The notes: generated from the letters alone by a model not told the origin. 64,000 nucleotides of DNA from Oscillospiraceae bacterium (GCA_014799395.1 JAAVID010000006.1:126282-190281), one strand, 5' to 3'. Numbered from the stretch's first letter, positions 51,291-61,052 are shown. Program-made: numbers and translations.

Positions 51291-52832
51291 ATGATCAATG
51301 TATTATATGCGGGTTCGGTATCCGCTTGCTTTGAACTGGAAAATAATACCCCTTATTACAGCGGGGAAGAATATACCGTAAGACTGAACGGCGAGGAGGT
51401 CATGACGTCCGACAGGAACGTCTTTTCGCTTTATCCGCTCAAGCCGAATACGGAATACACTATCGAGGTCGACGGTCACGATCCCGTGCATTTCACGACG
51501 ATAAGCGAGGCGTGCGCGGTGAGCGTCAAGGATTTCGGCGCTGTCGGAGACGGCGTTCACGATGACACCGAGAACATTCAGACGGCGGTGAATTGCCTGC
51601 CGCAGGGAGGACGCCTGTACTTCCCCGAGGGAACATACAGCACCGCGCCGATAAACCTCAAGAGCCACATCACGCTAGACCTTGCGGAGGGCGCGGTACT
51701 GCTCGGTTCGACGGACGAATCGAAGTACCCCGTTATCCCCGGAACCGCGAAGGATATTGTAACGGGCGAGGAAGTGCACGTCGGAACGTGGGAGGGCAAC
51801 GCCATACCGATGCATCAGGCGCTGCTGTTCGCCGAGTACGCCGAGGATATACGTATCGTCGGAAAAGGCACGGTCGACGGAAACGCGCAGAACAGTCAGT
51901 GGTGGGTGAACGTCAAGGAAAGAACGATCGCGAGACCGAGACTTGTTTTCTTCAACCGCTGCAAGGACATCACGCTGCACGGTATCACAGCGCAGAACGC
52001 CGCTTCGTGGCAGCTGCACCCGTATTTTTCGCAGAAGCTGGACTTCCTCGACGTTTCCATTAACGCGCCGAAGAACAGTCCGAACACGGACGCGCTCGAC
52101 CCCGAGGCTTGCGATTACGTTAATATTATCGGCTGCAAGTTCAGCGTGGGCGACGACTGTATCGCGATCAAATCGGGCAAGATAGAGCTTGGACGTAAGT
52201 TCAAGCAGCCCGCAAATCATCACACTATCCGCAACTGTATTATGCAGTTCGGTCACGGAGCGATAACGCTCGGCAGCGAAATGGCGGGCGGCGTCAAGAA
52301 CCTCACCGTAAACCGCTGCATTTTCGCTCATACCGACCGCGGACTGCGTATCAAAACGCGCCGCGGAAGAGGTAAGGACGCGATAATTGACGGCGTATTG
52401 TTCGAGAATATCAAAATGGACGGAGTGCTCACTCCGATCGTTATAAATATGTGGTACAACTGCTGCGACCCCGACCGCTTCTCCGAGTACAACACGACGC
52501 GCGAGAAGCTGCCCGTGGACGACAGAACGCCGTATCTGGGCAAGTTCACGTTCCGTGATATGGTGTGCGAGAACTGTCACGTTGCGGCGTGCTACTGCGA
52601 CGGACTGCCCGAAATGCCTATCGACGAGATCACGGTGGAGAATATCAGGTTCACCTATGACGAGAACGCGCAGGAGGGCGTGCCCGCAATGAAAAACAAC
52701 GCGGAGAAGCTCTGCCGTTCGGGTATGTACTTTGACAACGTTCGCAAGCTGACCGTGAAGAACGTACAGATCGACGGCTGCGTGGGCGAACCGCTTACCG
52801 CAAATCACGTTGACGAGCTGATAAAGGAGTAA
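51291..52832 (+). CDS. Cytoplasmic polygalacturonase (GH28)
   Basis: This 513-residue protein has an N-terminal fibronectin-type-3-like segment (about 1-75), then a right-handed beta-helix. The GH28 motifs are NTD (265-267), GDD (287-289), GHG (321-323) and RIK (353-355), so the catalytic residues are complete. It hydrolyses alpha-1,4-galacturonan bonds. With no signal peptide it should act on imported oligogalacturonides. I chose the ATG at 51291, with GGGGAGA six bases upstream, over the GTG at 51273 that overlaps the upstream stop. Confidence 0.92.
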   Translation: MINVLYAGSVSACFELENNTPYYSGEEYTVRLNGEEVMTSDRNVFSLYPLKPNTEYTIEVDGHDPVHFTTISEACAVSVKDFGAVGDGVHDDTENIQTAVNCLPQGGRLYFPEGTYSTAPINLKSHITLDLAEGAVLLGSTDESKYPVIPGTAKDIVTGEEVHVGTWEGNAIPMHQALLFAEYAEDIRIVGKGTVDGNAQNSQWWVNVKERTIARPRLVFFNRCKDITLHGITAQNAASWQLHPYFSQKLDFLDVSINAPKNSPNTDALDPEACDYVNIIGCKFSVGDDCIAIKSGKIELGRKFKQPANHHTIRNCIMQFGHGAITLGSEMAGGVKNLTVNRCIFAHTDRGLRIKTRRGRGKDAIIDGVLFENIKMDGVLTPIVINMWYNCCDPDRFSEYNTTREKLPVDDRTPYLGKFTFRDMVCENCHVAACYCDGLPEMPIDEITVENIRFTYDENAQEGVPAMKNNAEKLCRSGMYFDNVRKLTVKNVQIDGCVGEPLTANHVDELIKE

Positions 52833-52834
52833 CG

Positions 52835-53965
52835 ATGTACGACAAAATAGACCGTTATATTGAAAGACTGCTGGATAAATCCGCTCCCGAAGCGCCGTAC
52901 TGGAACATCGAGAGCATTCGCCAGGGCAAGCCGCCCCATTGGAACTACATCGACGGCTGTATGATAACCGCTCTGCTGTGCGCGGCGGAGATCACGGGCG
53001 AGCAAAGGTACGCGGATTTCGCGGAGGAGTTTATCGACTATTATATTTCCGAGGACGGCTCTATCCGCGGATATTCAATGGACAAATTCAACCTCGACGA
53101 TGTAAACGAGGGCAGAGTTCTCTTTGACCTGTACAAGAAAACGGGCAAGGAGAAGTACAAAAAGGCTATCTTCCTGCTCCGCGAGCAGCTTGAGAAGCAG
53201 CCGCGCACGAACACGGGCAACTTCTGGCATAAGCAGATATATCCCAATCAGATATGGCTTGACGGACTGTATATGGCGCAGGTGTTCTATGTACGGTTTC
53301 AGAAAGAATTCGGCGGCGGGGACTATTCCGATACCGTTTCGCAGTTCAAGATGGTTCGCGGACAGATGTTCGACGAGGAGAAGAAGCTGTACTATCACGG
53401 CTGCGACTGCTCGAAGTCGGCGTTCTGGGCGGATAAGGAGACGGGGCGCTCGAAGAATTTCTGGCTCCGCGCTATCGGCTGGTTCTGCATTTCGCTGGTC
53501 GACAACATTGATTATATTGACGACGAGGACTCGCGCAAAAAGCTCATCGAAATTTTCTCCGAGGCTATCGAGGGAATTTCGCAGTACGCCGACCCCGAAA
53601 CGGGTATGTACTATCAGGTGGTCGATCAGGGCGCGAGAGAGGGCAACTATCTCGAAACGAGCGGCAGCAGCATGATCGCGTACGCGATGATGAAAGGCGC
53701 ACGGCTCGGCGTTATCGACAAAAAGTACGCCGAAATGGGCAAAAAGACCTTTGACGGCATTTGCGAGAAGTACCTCAAAATAAACGATGACGGCGACCTC
53801 AATCTCGGCGGTATCTGCCTTGTTGCGGGTCTTGGTCCCGAGGACAACCGCCGCCGCGACGGAAGCTATGAATACTACATCTCCGAGCCGGTGGTAGAGA
53901 ACGACGCAAAGGGCGTTGCGCCTTTTGTGCTGTGCTATACAGAGGTAAAGAGACTGGCAAAATAA
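52835..53965 (+). CDS. GH105 unsaturated rhamnogalacturonyl hydrolase
   Basis: This 376-residue protein is an alpha/alpha barrel with WLDGLYMAQVF (Asp143 is the expected catalytic residue, the same position as in YteR) and RAIGWFCISLVD. It removes unsaturated galacturonate from oligosaccharides left by lyases, so it works in the cytoplasm on imported lyase products. There is no signal peptide. AAGGAG precedes the ATG, two bases after the GH28 stop. Confidence 0.9.
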   Translation: MYDKIDRYIERLLDKSAPEAPYWNIESIRQGKPPHWNYIDGCMITALLCAAEITGEQRYADFAEEFIDYYISEDGSIRGYSMDKFNLDDVNEGRVLFDLYKKTGKEKYKKAIFLLREQLEKQPRTNTGNFWHKQIYPNQIWLDGLYMAQVFYVRFQKEFGGGDYSDTVSQFKMVRGQMFDEEKKLYYHGCDCSKSAFWADKETGRSKNFWLRAIGWFCISLVDNIDYIDDEDSRKKLIEIFSEAIEGISQYADPETGMYYQVVDQGAREGNYLETSGSSMIAYAMMKGARLGVIDKKYAEMGKKTFDGICEKYLKINDDGDLNLGGICLVAGLGPEDNRRRDGSYEYYISEPVVENDAKGVAPFVLCYTEVKRLAK

Positions 53966-53987
53966 TCACATTCCAAAGGAAAAAATT

Positions 53988-55391
53988 ATGACAAAAATAA
54001 AGATCGCCTATATCGGCGGCGGCTCAAAGGCTTGGGCGAGAGTGTTCATGACCGATCTGGCGCTGGCGGAGGGCTTGTGCGGCGAGATAGCGCTGTACGA
54101 TATTGACGTTCCCGCCGCGGAGCTTAACCAAAAGATTGGCGCGAGGATAAACGAAGACCCGAACACCGTGTCCAAGTGGGATTACAAGGTGTATACGGAC
54201 ATCGGCGCGGCACTCGACGGCGCGGATTTCGTGGCTTGCTCGATTTTGCCGGGAACGTTCGACGAAATGGAGAGCGACGTTCATCTCCCCGAGGAGTACG
54301 GGATATATCAGTCGGTAGGCGATACGGTGGGTCCCGGCGGAGTTCTCCGCGCTATGAGGACCGTGCCGATATACGAGGGCTTCGCGCGCGAGATAAAGGC
54401 GCACTGCCCCGAAGCGTGGGTCATCAATCTGACTAACCCGATGACGGCTTGCACAAAAACGCTGTACGACGTTTTCCCCGAAATAAAGGCGTTCGGGTGC
54501 TGTCACGAGGTTTTCCACGCGCAGGAGTTTCTGTGCTGCGCGGCGCACGAGATACTTGGCGTTGAGCGTCCCTCGCGCAAGGAAATGATAATCGACGCGT
54601 GCGGCGTCAATCACTTCACCTGGATAACCGAGGCGAATTACAACGGCACGGATATGCTGAAAGTCCTGCCGAAGTTTATTGATAAATTCTACGACAAGGG
54701 TTACTGCGAGCGCATTGACGTTGCGCCCGACGACTATCACAACGACCCGTTTTTGTACGGAAACAAGGTCAAAATGGATTTGTTCCGTCGGTTCGGAGTG
54801 CTGGCGGCGGCGGGAGACCGTCACCTTGTCGAGTTTATGAATAACTTATGGTACATCGGCGACAAGGCTGCCGTGGACGAATGGCAGTACCACCTGACGA
54901 CCGTCGCGTACCGCAAGAACGACAGAGTAAACAAAATAGAGCAGTCCCGCCGTATCGCGAACGGCGAGGAGAAGATAGACGTGAAGCGGAGCGACGAGGA
55001 GGTCGTGGAGCTGATGAAGGCTCTGCTGGGACTTATCCCGCCGACCGTTTCAAACGCGAATATCGTCAACGTCGGGCAGATGGCGGATATGCCGCTCGGC
55101 TCGGTAGTCGAGACGAACTGCGTATTCTCGCGCGACAGCGTAAAGCCGATAGTGGCAAAGCCGCTTCCCAAGGACGTAAACGCGCTCGTGCTGAGAAACG
55201 CCGTCAACATCGAGAACACCTACTACGGAATCAAGGAACGCGACTTTGGGCGTATCTTTGAGGCGTTCGCAAATCAGCCGCTTTGCTCGGGATTGAAGCT
55301 TTCCGACGCGCGCGAGCTGTTTACAAGAATGGTAAAAGCGACGGGCGAGTATCTGAAAGAATATTTCCCGCTCGACAAACCGATATTATGA
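53988..55391 (+). CDS. GH4 family hydrolase, alpha-galacturonidase-like
   Basis: This 467-residue protein has the NAD-binding start IAYIGGGSKAWARVF and the NLTNPM motif. The metal-binding CCHEVFH (Cys/His) and GVNHFTW (His) follow, as in GH4 enzymes. These use NAD+ and Mn2+ to open alpha-galacturonides by a redox elimination mechanism. Given the neighbours, a galacturonide substrate (as for LplD of Bacillus) is more likely than glucoside, but this is inference. It overlaps the next gene by four bases (ATGA). Confidence 0.9.
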   Translation: MTKIKIAYIGGGSKAWARVFMTDLALAEGLCGEIALYDIDVPAAELNQKIGARINEDPNTVSKWDYKVYTDIGAALDGADFVACSILPGTFDEMESDVHLPEEYGIYQSVGDTVGPGGVLRAMRTVPIYEGFAREIKAHCPEAWVINLTNPMTACTKTLYDVFPEIKAFGCCHEVFHAQEFLCCAAHEILGVERPSRKEMIIDACGVNHFTWITEANYNGTDMLKVLPKFIDKFYDKGYCERIDVAPDDYHNDPFLYGNKVKMDLFRRFGVLAAAGDRHLVEFMNNLWYIGDKAAVDEWQYHLTTVAYRKNDRVNKIEQSRRIANGEEKIDVKRSDEEVVELMKALLGLIPPTVSNANIVNVGQMADMPLGSVVETNCVFSRDSVKPIVAKPLPKDVNALVLRNAVNIENTYYGIKERDFGRIFEAFANQPLCSGLKLSDARELFTRMVKATGEYLKEYFPLDKPIL

Positions 55392-56377
55392 CGGACGCGC
55401 TGGTTTTTTCGGCAAACGCCGTTCTGCCTATCGTACTGCTGATAGTTCTCGGCTATATCCTCAAAAGGATAGGCTTGCTGACAGCGCCGTTTCTCGACGT
55501 CGGCAACAAGCTGACGTTTCGGGTGCTGCTGCCGGCTATGCTGTTTTACAATGTGTACAACATAGGCAGTCTGCGGGAGATAAACCTCGCGTTTGTGCTG
55601 TACGGCATAGGCGCGGTAATAGTGATTTTCTTTCTGGCGGTGGCGGTAACGTGCGCGTTCACGAAAGATAACGCAAAGCGCGGCTCGCTGATACAGGCGA
55701 TGTTCCGCTCGAATTACGCGATAATCGGCATACCGCTCGCGAGCTCGCTTTTCGGCGACAAGGGCGCGGCTGCCGCGGGTGTAATGTCGGCGTTCTGCGT
55801 ACCGCTGTTCAATATGCTGGGCGTTATCACGCTTTCGATATTCAACGGCACGGGTAAAAAGGAAAAAGTGAACGTCGGGAAGATACTGCTCGGCATAATC
55901 AAAAATCCGCTTATAATCGGAACGGTCGCGGGTATCGCGGTTCTGGGCATACGCGAGCTTTTCGTTATGTGGGGCATAACGTTCCGTTTCAGCGATATTA
56001 CGTTTTTGTACAAGTCGCTTGAGAACGTAAAGTCCATTTGCACGCCGTTTGCGCTGATAGTTCTGGGCGGACGGTTCGAGTTCTCGGCGGTGTCGAGGTT
56101 GTGGAAAGAGATCGTTTTCGGCACGGTGATACGCACGGTTGCTGTTCCCGTACTCGGATTTGCGGGCGCGTTCCTCATTCCCGGGCTTGGCGGAGAGCAC
56201 TTCGCGACGTATACGGGAGTGTTCGCGACGCCCGTTGCGGTGGCGAGCGCGATAATGGCAAACGAAATGGGCGCGGACGGCGAGCTTGCGGGTCAGTTGG
56301 TCGTGTGGACGAGTTTGGTAAGCACGGTGACGATTTTCGTTTATGTTACGATATTCCGCGCGGTGGGGATATTCTGA
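55388..56377 (+). CDS. AEC (auxin efflux carrier) family transporter
   Basis: This 329-residue protein has about ten hydrophobic spans. FRSNYAIIGIPLASSLFG, near spans 4-5, and GFAGAFLIPGL toward the end fit the AEC/BASS fold. AEC members export auxin-like or other organic anions in plants and various acids in bacteria. Placement directly after GH4 (shared ATGA) suggests export of a sugar acid or overflow product, which is inference only. Confidence 0.82.
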   Translation: MTDALVFSANAVLPIVLLIVLGYILKRIGLLTAPFLDVGNKLTFRVLLPAMLFYNVYNIGSLREINLAFVLYGIGAVIVIFFLAVAVTCAFTKDNAKRGSLIQAMFRSNYAIIGIPLASSLFGDKGAAAAGVMSAFCVPLFNMLGVITLSIFNGTGKKEKVNVGKILLGIIKNPLIIGTVAGIAVLGIRELFVMWGITFRFSDITFLYKSLENVKSICTPFALIVLGGRFEFSAVSRLWKEIVFGTVIRTVAVPVLGFAGAFLIPGLGGEHFATYTGVFATPVAVASAIMANEMGADGELAGQLVVWTSLVSTVTIFVYVTIFRAVGIF

Positions 56378-56518
56378 AATATCCGTTTTGTCCATAAAAT
56401 CCAACGGATTTTCCCTCGCATTTATCGCTAGTTGGATTTAAGATAAGTATAGATGATATGTTGGAATTATCTGCATATCATTTACTAAAAAATGAATAAA
56501 ATTTTCGGAGGTAACACT

Positions 56519-57289
56519 ATGATTCTGGACAAATTCAGACTTGACGGCAAGGTGGCAATTGTAACAGGCAGCGATACGGGTCTCGGACAGGGCTTTTCCA
56601 AGGCTTTTGTTGAGGCGGGCGCTAAGGTTCTGGGCGTTTCCAATATGCCGAGTACGGCAACTCAGGAGATGCTCGGCAAGGAGAACTTTCAGTTTATTCA
56701 GGCTGATCTTTCCACGCTCGACCCCATTGACAACATCATCAAGACTGCGCTCGATACCTTCGGACGTATTGATATTCTTGTAAACAACGCGGGCGTTATC
56801 AAGCGCGAGGACACTATCGATTTCAGCGTTGAGAGCTGGGATCTCGTTATGAATGTAAACGCACGCACGCTCTTCTTCCTTTCACAGGCTGTCGCGAAGC
56901 AGTTTCTGAAGCAGCCGGCAGAAGAAGGCAAGAGCCGCGGAAAGATCATTTCCGTTGCTTCTATGCTTTCTTATCAGGGCGGTATCCGTGTTCCGAGCTA
57001 CACCGCTTCCAAGTCTGCGGTAAAGGGCTTTACAATGACAATGTCAAATGAGTGGGCTAAGGACGGAATTAACGTAAACTGCATAGCTCCCGGATATATG
57101 GCAACAAACAACACCAAGGCTCTCCGTGCGGACGCCGACAGAAGCGAGGCTATCCTCGACAGGATCCCCGCGGGTCGTTGGGGTACTCCCGATGACATTA
57201 TGGGGACCGGCGTATTCCTTGCTTCCGAGGCTTCGAACTATATAAACGGCTTTACTATCGCTGTTGACGGCGGCTGGCTCGGCAGATAA
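56519..57289 (+). CDS. kduD: 2-dehydro-3-deoxy-D-gluconate 5-dehydrogenase KduD
   Basis: This 256-residue short-chain dehydrogenase has the NAD(P)-binding TGSDTGLGQG, NNAGV and the catalytic Ser plus YTASK. The closing sequence is GFTIAVDGGWLGR. KduD reduces 3-deoxy-D-glycero-2,5-hexodiulosonate to 2-keto-3-deoxygluconate, downstream of KduI. GGAGGTAAC precedes the ATG; the in-frame ATG nine codons earlier has no such site. It leads an operon with eda, kdgK and kduI. Confidence 0.93.
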   Translation: MILDKFRLDGKVAIVTGSDTGLGQGFSKAFVEAGAKVLGVSNMPSTATQEMLGKENFQFIQADLSTLDPIDNIIKTALDTFGRIDILVNNAGVIKREDTIDFSVESWDLVMNVNARTLFFLSQAVAKQFLKQPAEEGKSRGKIISVASMLSYQGGIRVPSYTASKSAVKGFTMTMSNEWAKDGINVNCIAPGYMATNNTKALRADADRSEAILDRIPAGRWGTPDDIMGTGVFLASEASNYINGFTIAVDGGWLGR

Positions 57290-57312
57290 TTTGATTTCGG
57301 AGGGTTAATTCA

Positions 57313-58278
57313 ATGGATATGAAAGCTTTTCAGGATCAGCTTGAATTCACGGGTATAATCCCAGTTATCAAGCTGGAGGATACTTCTAAGGCAGTCGAGC
57401 TCGCTAAGGCTCTGCGCGAGGGCGGCATAAACGCGGCGGAGGTAACTTTCCGCGCGGCAGGTGCGGACAAGGTCATTTCGGATATGACCAAGGCGTTCCC
57501 CGATATGCTCGTGGGCGCGGGTACCGTTACCACAATCGAGCAGTGCGACGCGGCTATCGCGGCGGGCGCTAAGTTCTGCGTGGCTCCGGGTCTTAACGCC
57601 AAGGTAGTTAAGCACTGCCTTGACAAGGGCGTTCCCTTTGCTCCCGGCGTTGCCAACAGCTCGCAGATCGAGGAGGCTATGGAGCTCGGTCTGGACTTCG
57701 TTAAGTTCTTCCCGGCTGAGCAGGCGGGCGGTCTGGCTTACATCAAGTCTATTTCCGCTCCTTATTCAAATATGAAGTTTATGCCGACGGGCGGCGTCAA
57801 TGAGAAGAATCTCAACACTTACCTCGGCTTCAAGAAAGTAATATGCGCGGGCGGAAGCTGGATAGTTCCCAGCGACCTCATCAAGAACGGCGACTGGGCG
57901 GGAATTACCGCTTTGTGCCGCACCGCGGTCAACAAGATGCTCGACTTCCAGATCGTTCACGTCGGCATTAACTGCGCTGACGAGAACGAGGCTAAGGACA
58001 CCACCGCGAAGTTCGCGAAGATGTTCGGCTGGGAGCAGAAGGTCGGCAACAGCAGCGTATTCGCGGGCACGGCTGTCGAGTGCATGAAGAGCCCGTTCAA
58101 GGGTAAGAACGGTCATATCGCGGTCGCTACCAACAGCCTTCGCAGAGCCGTTTATCAGCTCAACGCTATGGGTATCGAGACCGAGAAGAAAGCGACCGAG
58201 ATCGACGCCGATACTAAGGCGGTTTACCTCAAGGACGAGTTCAGCGGCTTCGCGGTTCATCTCGTTGAGAGAAAGTAA
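57313..58278 (+). CDS. eda: KDPG aldolase fused to a VOC domain
   Basis: This 321-residue protein is two domains. Residues 1-210 are a KHG/KDPG aldolase: GAGTVTT, then the Schiff-base Lys in FVKFFPAE and a late CAGGSWIVP. The C-terminal part (about 215-321), starting DFQIVHVGINCADENE, looks like a VOC/glyoxalase-fold module. The aldolase splits 2-keto-3-deoxy-6-phosphogluconate into pyruvate and glyceraldehyde-3-phosphate, the last step of uronate breakdown. The role of the extra domain is unknown. A usual aldolase is about 205-215 residues. Confidence 0.93.
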   Translation: MDMKAFQDQLEFTGIIPVIKLEDTSKAVELAKALREGGINAAEVTFRAAGADKVISDMTKAFPDMLVGAGTVTTIEQCDAAIAAGAKFCVAPGLNAKVVKHCLDKGVPFAPGVANSSQIEEAMELGLDFVKFFPAEQAGGLAYIKSISAPYSNMKFMPTGGVNEKNLNTYLGFKKVICAGGSWIVPSDLIKNGDWAGITALCRTAVNKMLDFQIVHVGINCADENEAKDTTAKFAKMFGWEQKVGNSSVFAGTAVECMKSPFKGKNGHIAVATNSLRRAVYQLNAMGIETEKKATEIDADTKAVYLKDEFSGFAVHLVERK

Positions 58279-58312
58279 TTAAAATTTCATTAAATTAAGG
58301 AGAACCATAAAA

Positions 58313-59344
58313 ATGGCTAAGATAGTAACCATGGGTGAGATCATGCTCAGACTGTCCACCCCCAACAATGAAAAGTTTATCCAGGCAGATGAATTCGATA
58401 TAAATTACGGCGGCGGCGAGGCTAACGTAGCTGTATCGCTCGCGAATTACGGTCACGACGCGGAATTCGTTACCGCTGTTCCCGATAATCCCATCGGCGC
58501 TTGCGCAGTTGCTGCGCTGAGAAAGTACGGCGTTGAGACCAAGCACATCGCGAAGTGCGGCGAGCGTCTCGGAATTTATTTCCTCGAGACGGGCGCTTCG
58601 ATGAGAGCCTCCAACGTTGTTTACGACAGAGCGCATTCATCTATTTCGACTGCCGACGCTTCGGAGTTCGATTTTGACGATATTTTCAAGGACGCTGACT
58701 GGTTCCACTTCACGGGTATCACTCCCGCTGTTTCCGACAAGGCAGCGGAGGTTACCGAGATCGCTCTTAAAGCGGCTAAGAAGCACGGTGTTAAGGTTTC
58801 CGTTGACCTCAACTTCCGCAAGAAGCTGTGGAGCAGCGAGAAGGCTCAGAAAGTCATGACCAACCTTATGCAGTACGTTGACGTATGTATCGGCAACGAA
58901 GAGGACGCGGAAAAGGTCCTCGGCTTCAAGCCCGGCAATACCGACGTTACCAAGGGCGAGCTGGAGCTCGGCGGCTATGTTGACATCTTCAATCAGATGA
59001 TCGACAAGTTCCACTTTGAGTATGTAATTTCTTCTCTGCGCGAGAGCCACTCCGCTTCCAACAACGACTGGTCCGCGTGCATTATGGACGGCAAGACCCG
59101 CGAGTTCTACCACTCGAGAAAGTACAACATCAACCCGATCGTTGACCGCGTAGGCGGCGGCGACTCGTTCGCGGGCGGACTTATCTGCGGTCTGGCTGAC
59201 GGCAAGGATATGAAGGCGGCTCTGGAGTTCGCTGTTGCGGCTTCGGCACTGAAGCACACTATTCCGGGCGACTTCAACCTCGTAACACGCGCAGAAGTTG
59301 AGACGCTTGCGGGCGGCGATGCTTCGGGACGCGTACAGAGATAA
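58313..59344 (+). CDS. kdgK: 2-keto-3-deoxygluconate kinase (PfkB family)
   Basis: This 343-residue kinase has the PfkB N-terminal signature GGGEANVAVSLANYG and the C-terminal DRVGGGDSFAGG ATP-binding signature. In this operon it should phosphorylate 2-keto-3-deoxygluconate to KDPG, linking KduD to the aldolase. TAAGGAG precedes the ATG. PfkB kinases are hard to tell apart by sequence, so the substrate rests on context. Confidence 0.92.
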   Translation: MAKIVTMGEIMLRLSTPNNEKFIQADEFDINYGGGEANVAVSLANYGHDAEFVTAVPDNPIGACAVAALRKYGVETKHIAKCGERLGIYFLETGASMRASNVVYDRAHSSISTADASEFDFDDIFKDADWFHFTGITPAVSDKAAEVTEIALKAAKKHGVKVSVDLNFRKKLWSSEKAQKVMTNLMQYVDVCIGNEEDAEKVLGFKPGNTDVTKGELELGGYVDIFNQMIDKFHFEYVISSLRESHSASNNDWSACIMDGKTREFYHSRKYNINPIVDRVGGGDSFAGGLICGLADGKDMKAALEFAVAASALKHTIPGDFNLVTRAEVETLAGGDASGRVQR

Positions 59345-59346
59345 TT

Positions 59347-60183
59347 ATGATGAAGCTGTTTATTCGCGCCCACGACCTCGGGGTCAAGGGCGAAGAGAAT
59401 ATCGCCGCAAAGCTTGACGAGTTCGGGCTGAGCGGCGTTCAGCTCGTCGCGTACAAGGCGCTTGACGGGATCGTGTACACGCCCGGTTCGATAACGACCG
59501 AACGCGCGGAGAAGTTCCGTAAGACATTTGAGGCGGCGGGGAAAACCGTGCCGCTTATCGGCGCGTATTTCAATCCCGTTCACCCCGACGAGAAGAAGAT
59601 CGAGAATGGAATTGCGGTGTTCAAGGACTATCTTTCGCACGCGAAAGAGCTTGGCTGCAATATCGTCGGCTCGGAGACGGGCTCGTACAACGGCGACAAG
59701 TGGACGTATCACCCGCAGAACCGCACCGAGGAGGCTGTGAGCCGCGTTGTCAAAACGTTCTCGGAGCTGTGCGACTACGCAAAGGACTGCGGCGCGTATG
59801 TCGGAATGGAGGGCGCTTTCGGTCACGTCTGCTTTGACGTGAAAACGCTGAACCGCGCCGTAAAGACCATCGGCAGGGATAACATTAAGATAATTTTCGA
59901 TCTGTATAATTATCTTGACAAGTCGAACGTTGACAAGATGTACGATATTCTTGACGAGGGCTTGCAGACGTTCGGCGACAGGATATGCGTGTTCCATATC
60001 AAGGACTGCGTTATCGCCGAGGACGGTTCGCTCAAGCAGTGCGGCGTCGGCAAGGGAATTTTCGATTATCCGCGCATTATCGGCGAGATAAAGAAAGTGT
60101 GTCCCGACGCAAATCTTGTATTCGAGGGCACGACGGGAGAGGATATTCCTTTTGCCGCCGCGCATTTGAAAAAATTGATCTAA
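59347..60183 (+). CDS. Sugar phosphate isomerase/epimerase (AP endonuclease 2-like)
   Basis: This 278-residue TIM-barrel protein has ETGSYNGD, VGMEGAFGHV, IIFDLYNYLD and VFHIKDCV with metal-ligand-type acidic and His positions, as in xylose-isomerase-like or AP-endonuclease-2 family members. The reaction is not recognised. Its place between kdgK and kduI suggests a step on uronate or ketouronate intermediates. It begins two bases after the kdgK stop and has a weak ribosome site, so coupling is likely. Confidence 0.75.
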   Translation: MMKLFIRAHDLGVKGEENIAAKLDEFGLSGVQLVAYKALDGIVYTPGSITTERAEKFRKTFEAAGKTVPLIGAYFNPVHPDEKKIENGIAVFKDYLSHAKELGCNIVGSETGSYNGDKWTYHPQNRTEEAVSRVVKTFSELCDYAKDCGAYVGMEGAFGHVCFDVKTLNRAVKTIGRDNIKIIFDLYNYLDKSNVDKMYDILDEGLQTFGDRICVFHIKDCVIAEDGSLKQCGVGKGIFDYPRIIGEIKKVCPDANLVFEGTTGEDIPFAAAHLKKLI

Positions 60184-60195
60184 GGAGAAGGCAAA

Positions 60196-61032
60196 ATGAC
60201 TTTAGATATAAGATACAGCAATCACCCCGAGGATTCCAAGCACTACACCACCGAGGAGCTCAGAAAGCACTACCTTATCGACAAGGTGTTCGTTAAGGAC
60301 GAGATCGCGCTGACCTATTCTCATCAGGACAGAATGATCGCGGGCGGCGCAATGCCCGTTGACAATGAGCTCTCCCTCGGAAGCACAAAGGAGCTTGGCA
60401 CAGAGTTTTTCCTTGAAAGACGCGAGATGGGTATCATCAACGTCGGCGGCAAGGGCAAGGTAGTGCTCGACGGCAAGGAATACGAGCTGAATTTCAAGGA
60501 CGGCATTTATATCGGAATGGGCACTAAGGAGATCGTGTTCAAGTCGGACGACAAGGCTAATCCCGCGAAGTTCTACATCAACTCCTGCCCCGCGCACAAG
60601 ACTTATCCGACCGTGTACATCACAAAGGATATGGCGGTACACAGACCGCTCGGCACTGCGGAGAATATGAACAAGCGCGTTGTAAATCAGTATGTAAATC
60701 CCGCCGTATGCGAGAGCTGTCAGCTCGCTATGGGTATGACCGAGCTTGCTGTCGGAAGCAGCTGGAACACAATGCCCTCGCACACTCACGAGAGAAGAAT
60801 GGAAGTATACTTCTACTTCGAGCTCCCGGACGACAATGTAGTATTCCATATGATGGGGCAGCCGCAGGAGACGCGCCACATAATCCTTCACAACGAGCAG
60901 GCGGTCATCTCGCCGAGCTGGTCTATACACAGCGGCACGGCAACCAGCAACTACACGTTTATCTGGGGTATGTGCGGTGAAAACCAGACCTACGACGATA
61001 TGGACAACATCGGCAACTTTGATTTGAAATAA
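60196..61032 (+). CDS. kduI: 5-dehydro-4-deoxy-D-glucuronate isomerase KduI
   Basis: This 278-residue cupin protein has MPSHTHERRMEVYFYFELP, which carries the zinc ligands (His, His, Glu), with a late His in WSIHSGT. KduI isomerises the unsaturated-uronate-derived DKI to 3-deoxy-D-glycero-2,5-hexodiulosonate, the substrate of KduD. The N-terminal EVRYSNHP-like start (LDIRYSNHPEDSKHYTT) is also typical. AAGGAGAAGG precedes the ATG. Confidence 0.94.
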   Translation: MTLDIRYSNHPEDSKHYTTEELRKHYLIDKVFVKDEIALTYSHQDRMIAGGAMPVDNELSLGSTKELGTEFFLERREMGIINVGGKGKVVLDGKEYELNFKDGIYIGMGTKEIVFKSDDKANPAKFYINSCPAHKTYPTVYITKDMAVHRPLGTAENMNKRVVNQYVNPAVCESCQLAMGMTELAVGSSWNTMPSHTHERRMEVYFYFELPDDNVVFHMMGQPQETRHIILHNEQAVISPSWSIHSGTATSNYTFIWGMCGENQTYDDMDNIGNFDLK

Positions 61033-61052
61033 AACAGACGCAGGGTCTGTTT
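61032..61052 (+). terminator. Possible weak terminator after kduI
   Basis: AAACAGAC (61032-61039) pairs with GTCTGTTT (61045-61052) around a short loop, immediately after the kduI stop, with only TTTAT next to it. It could partly separate the catabolic genes from the ATPase gene downstream. Confidence 0.45.
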
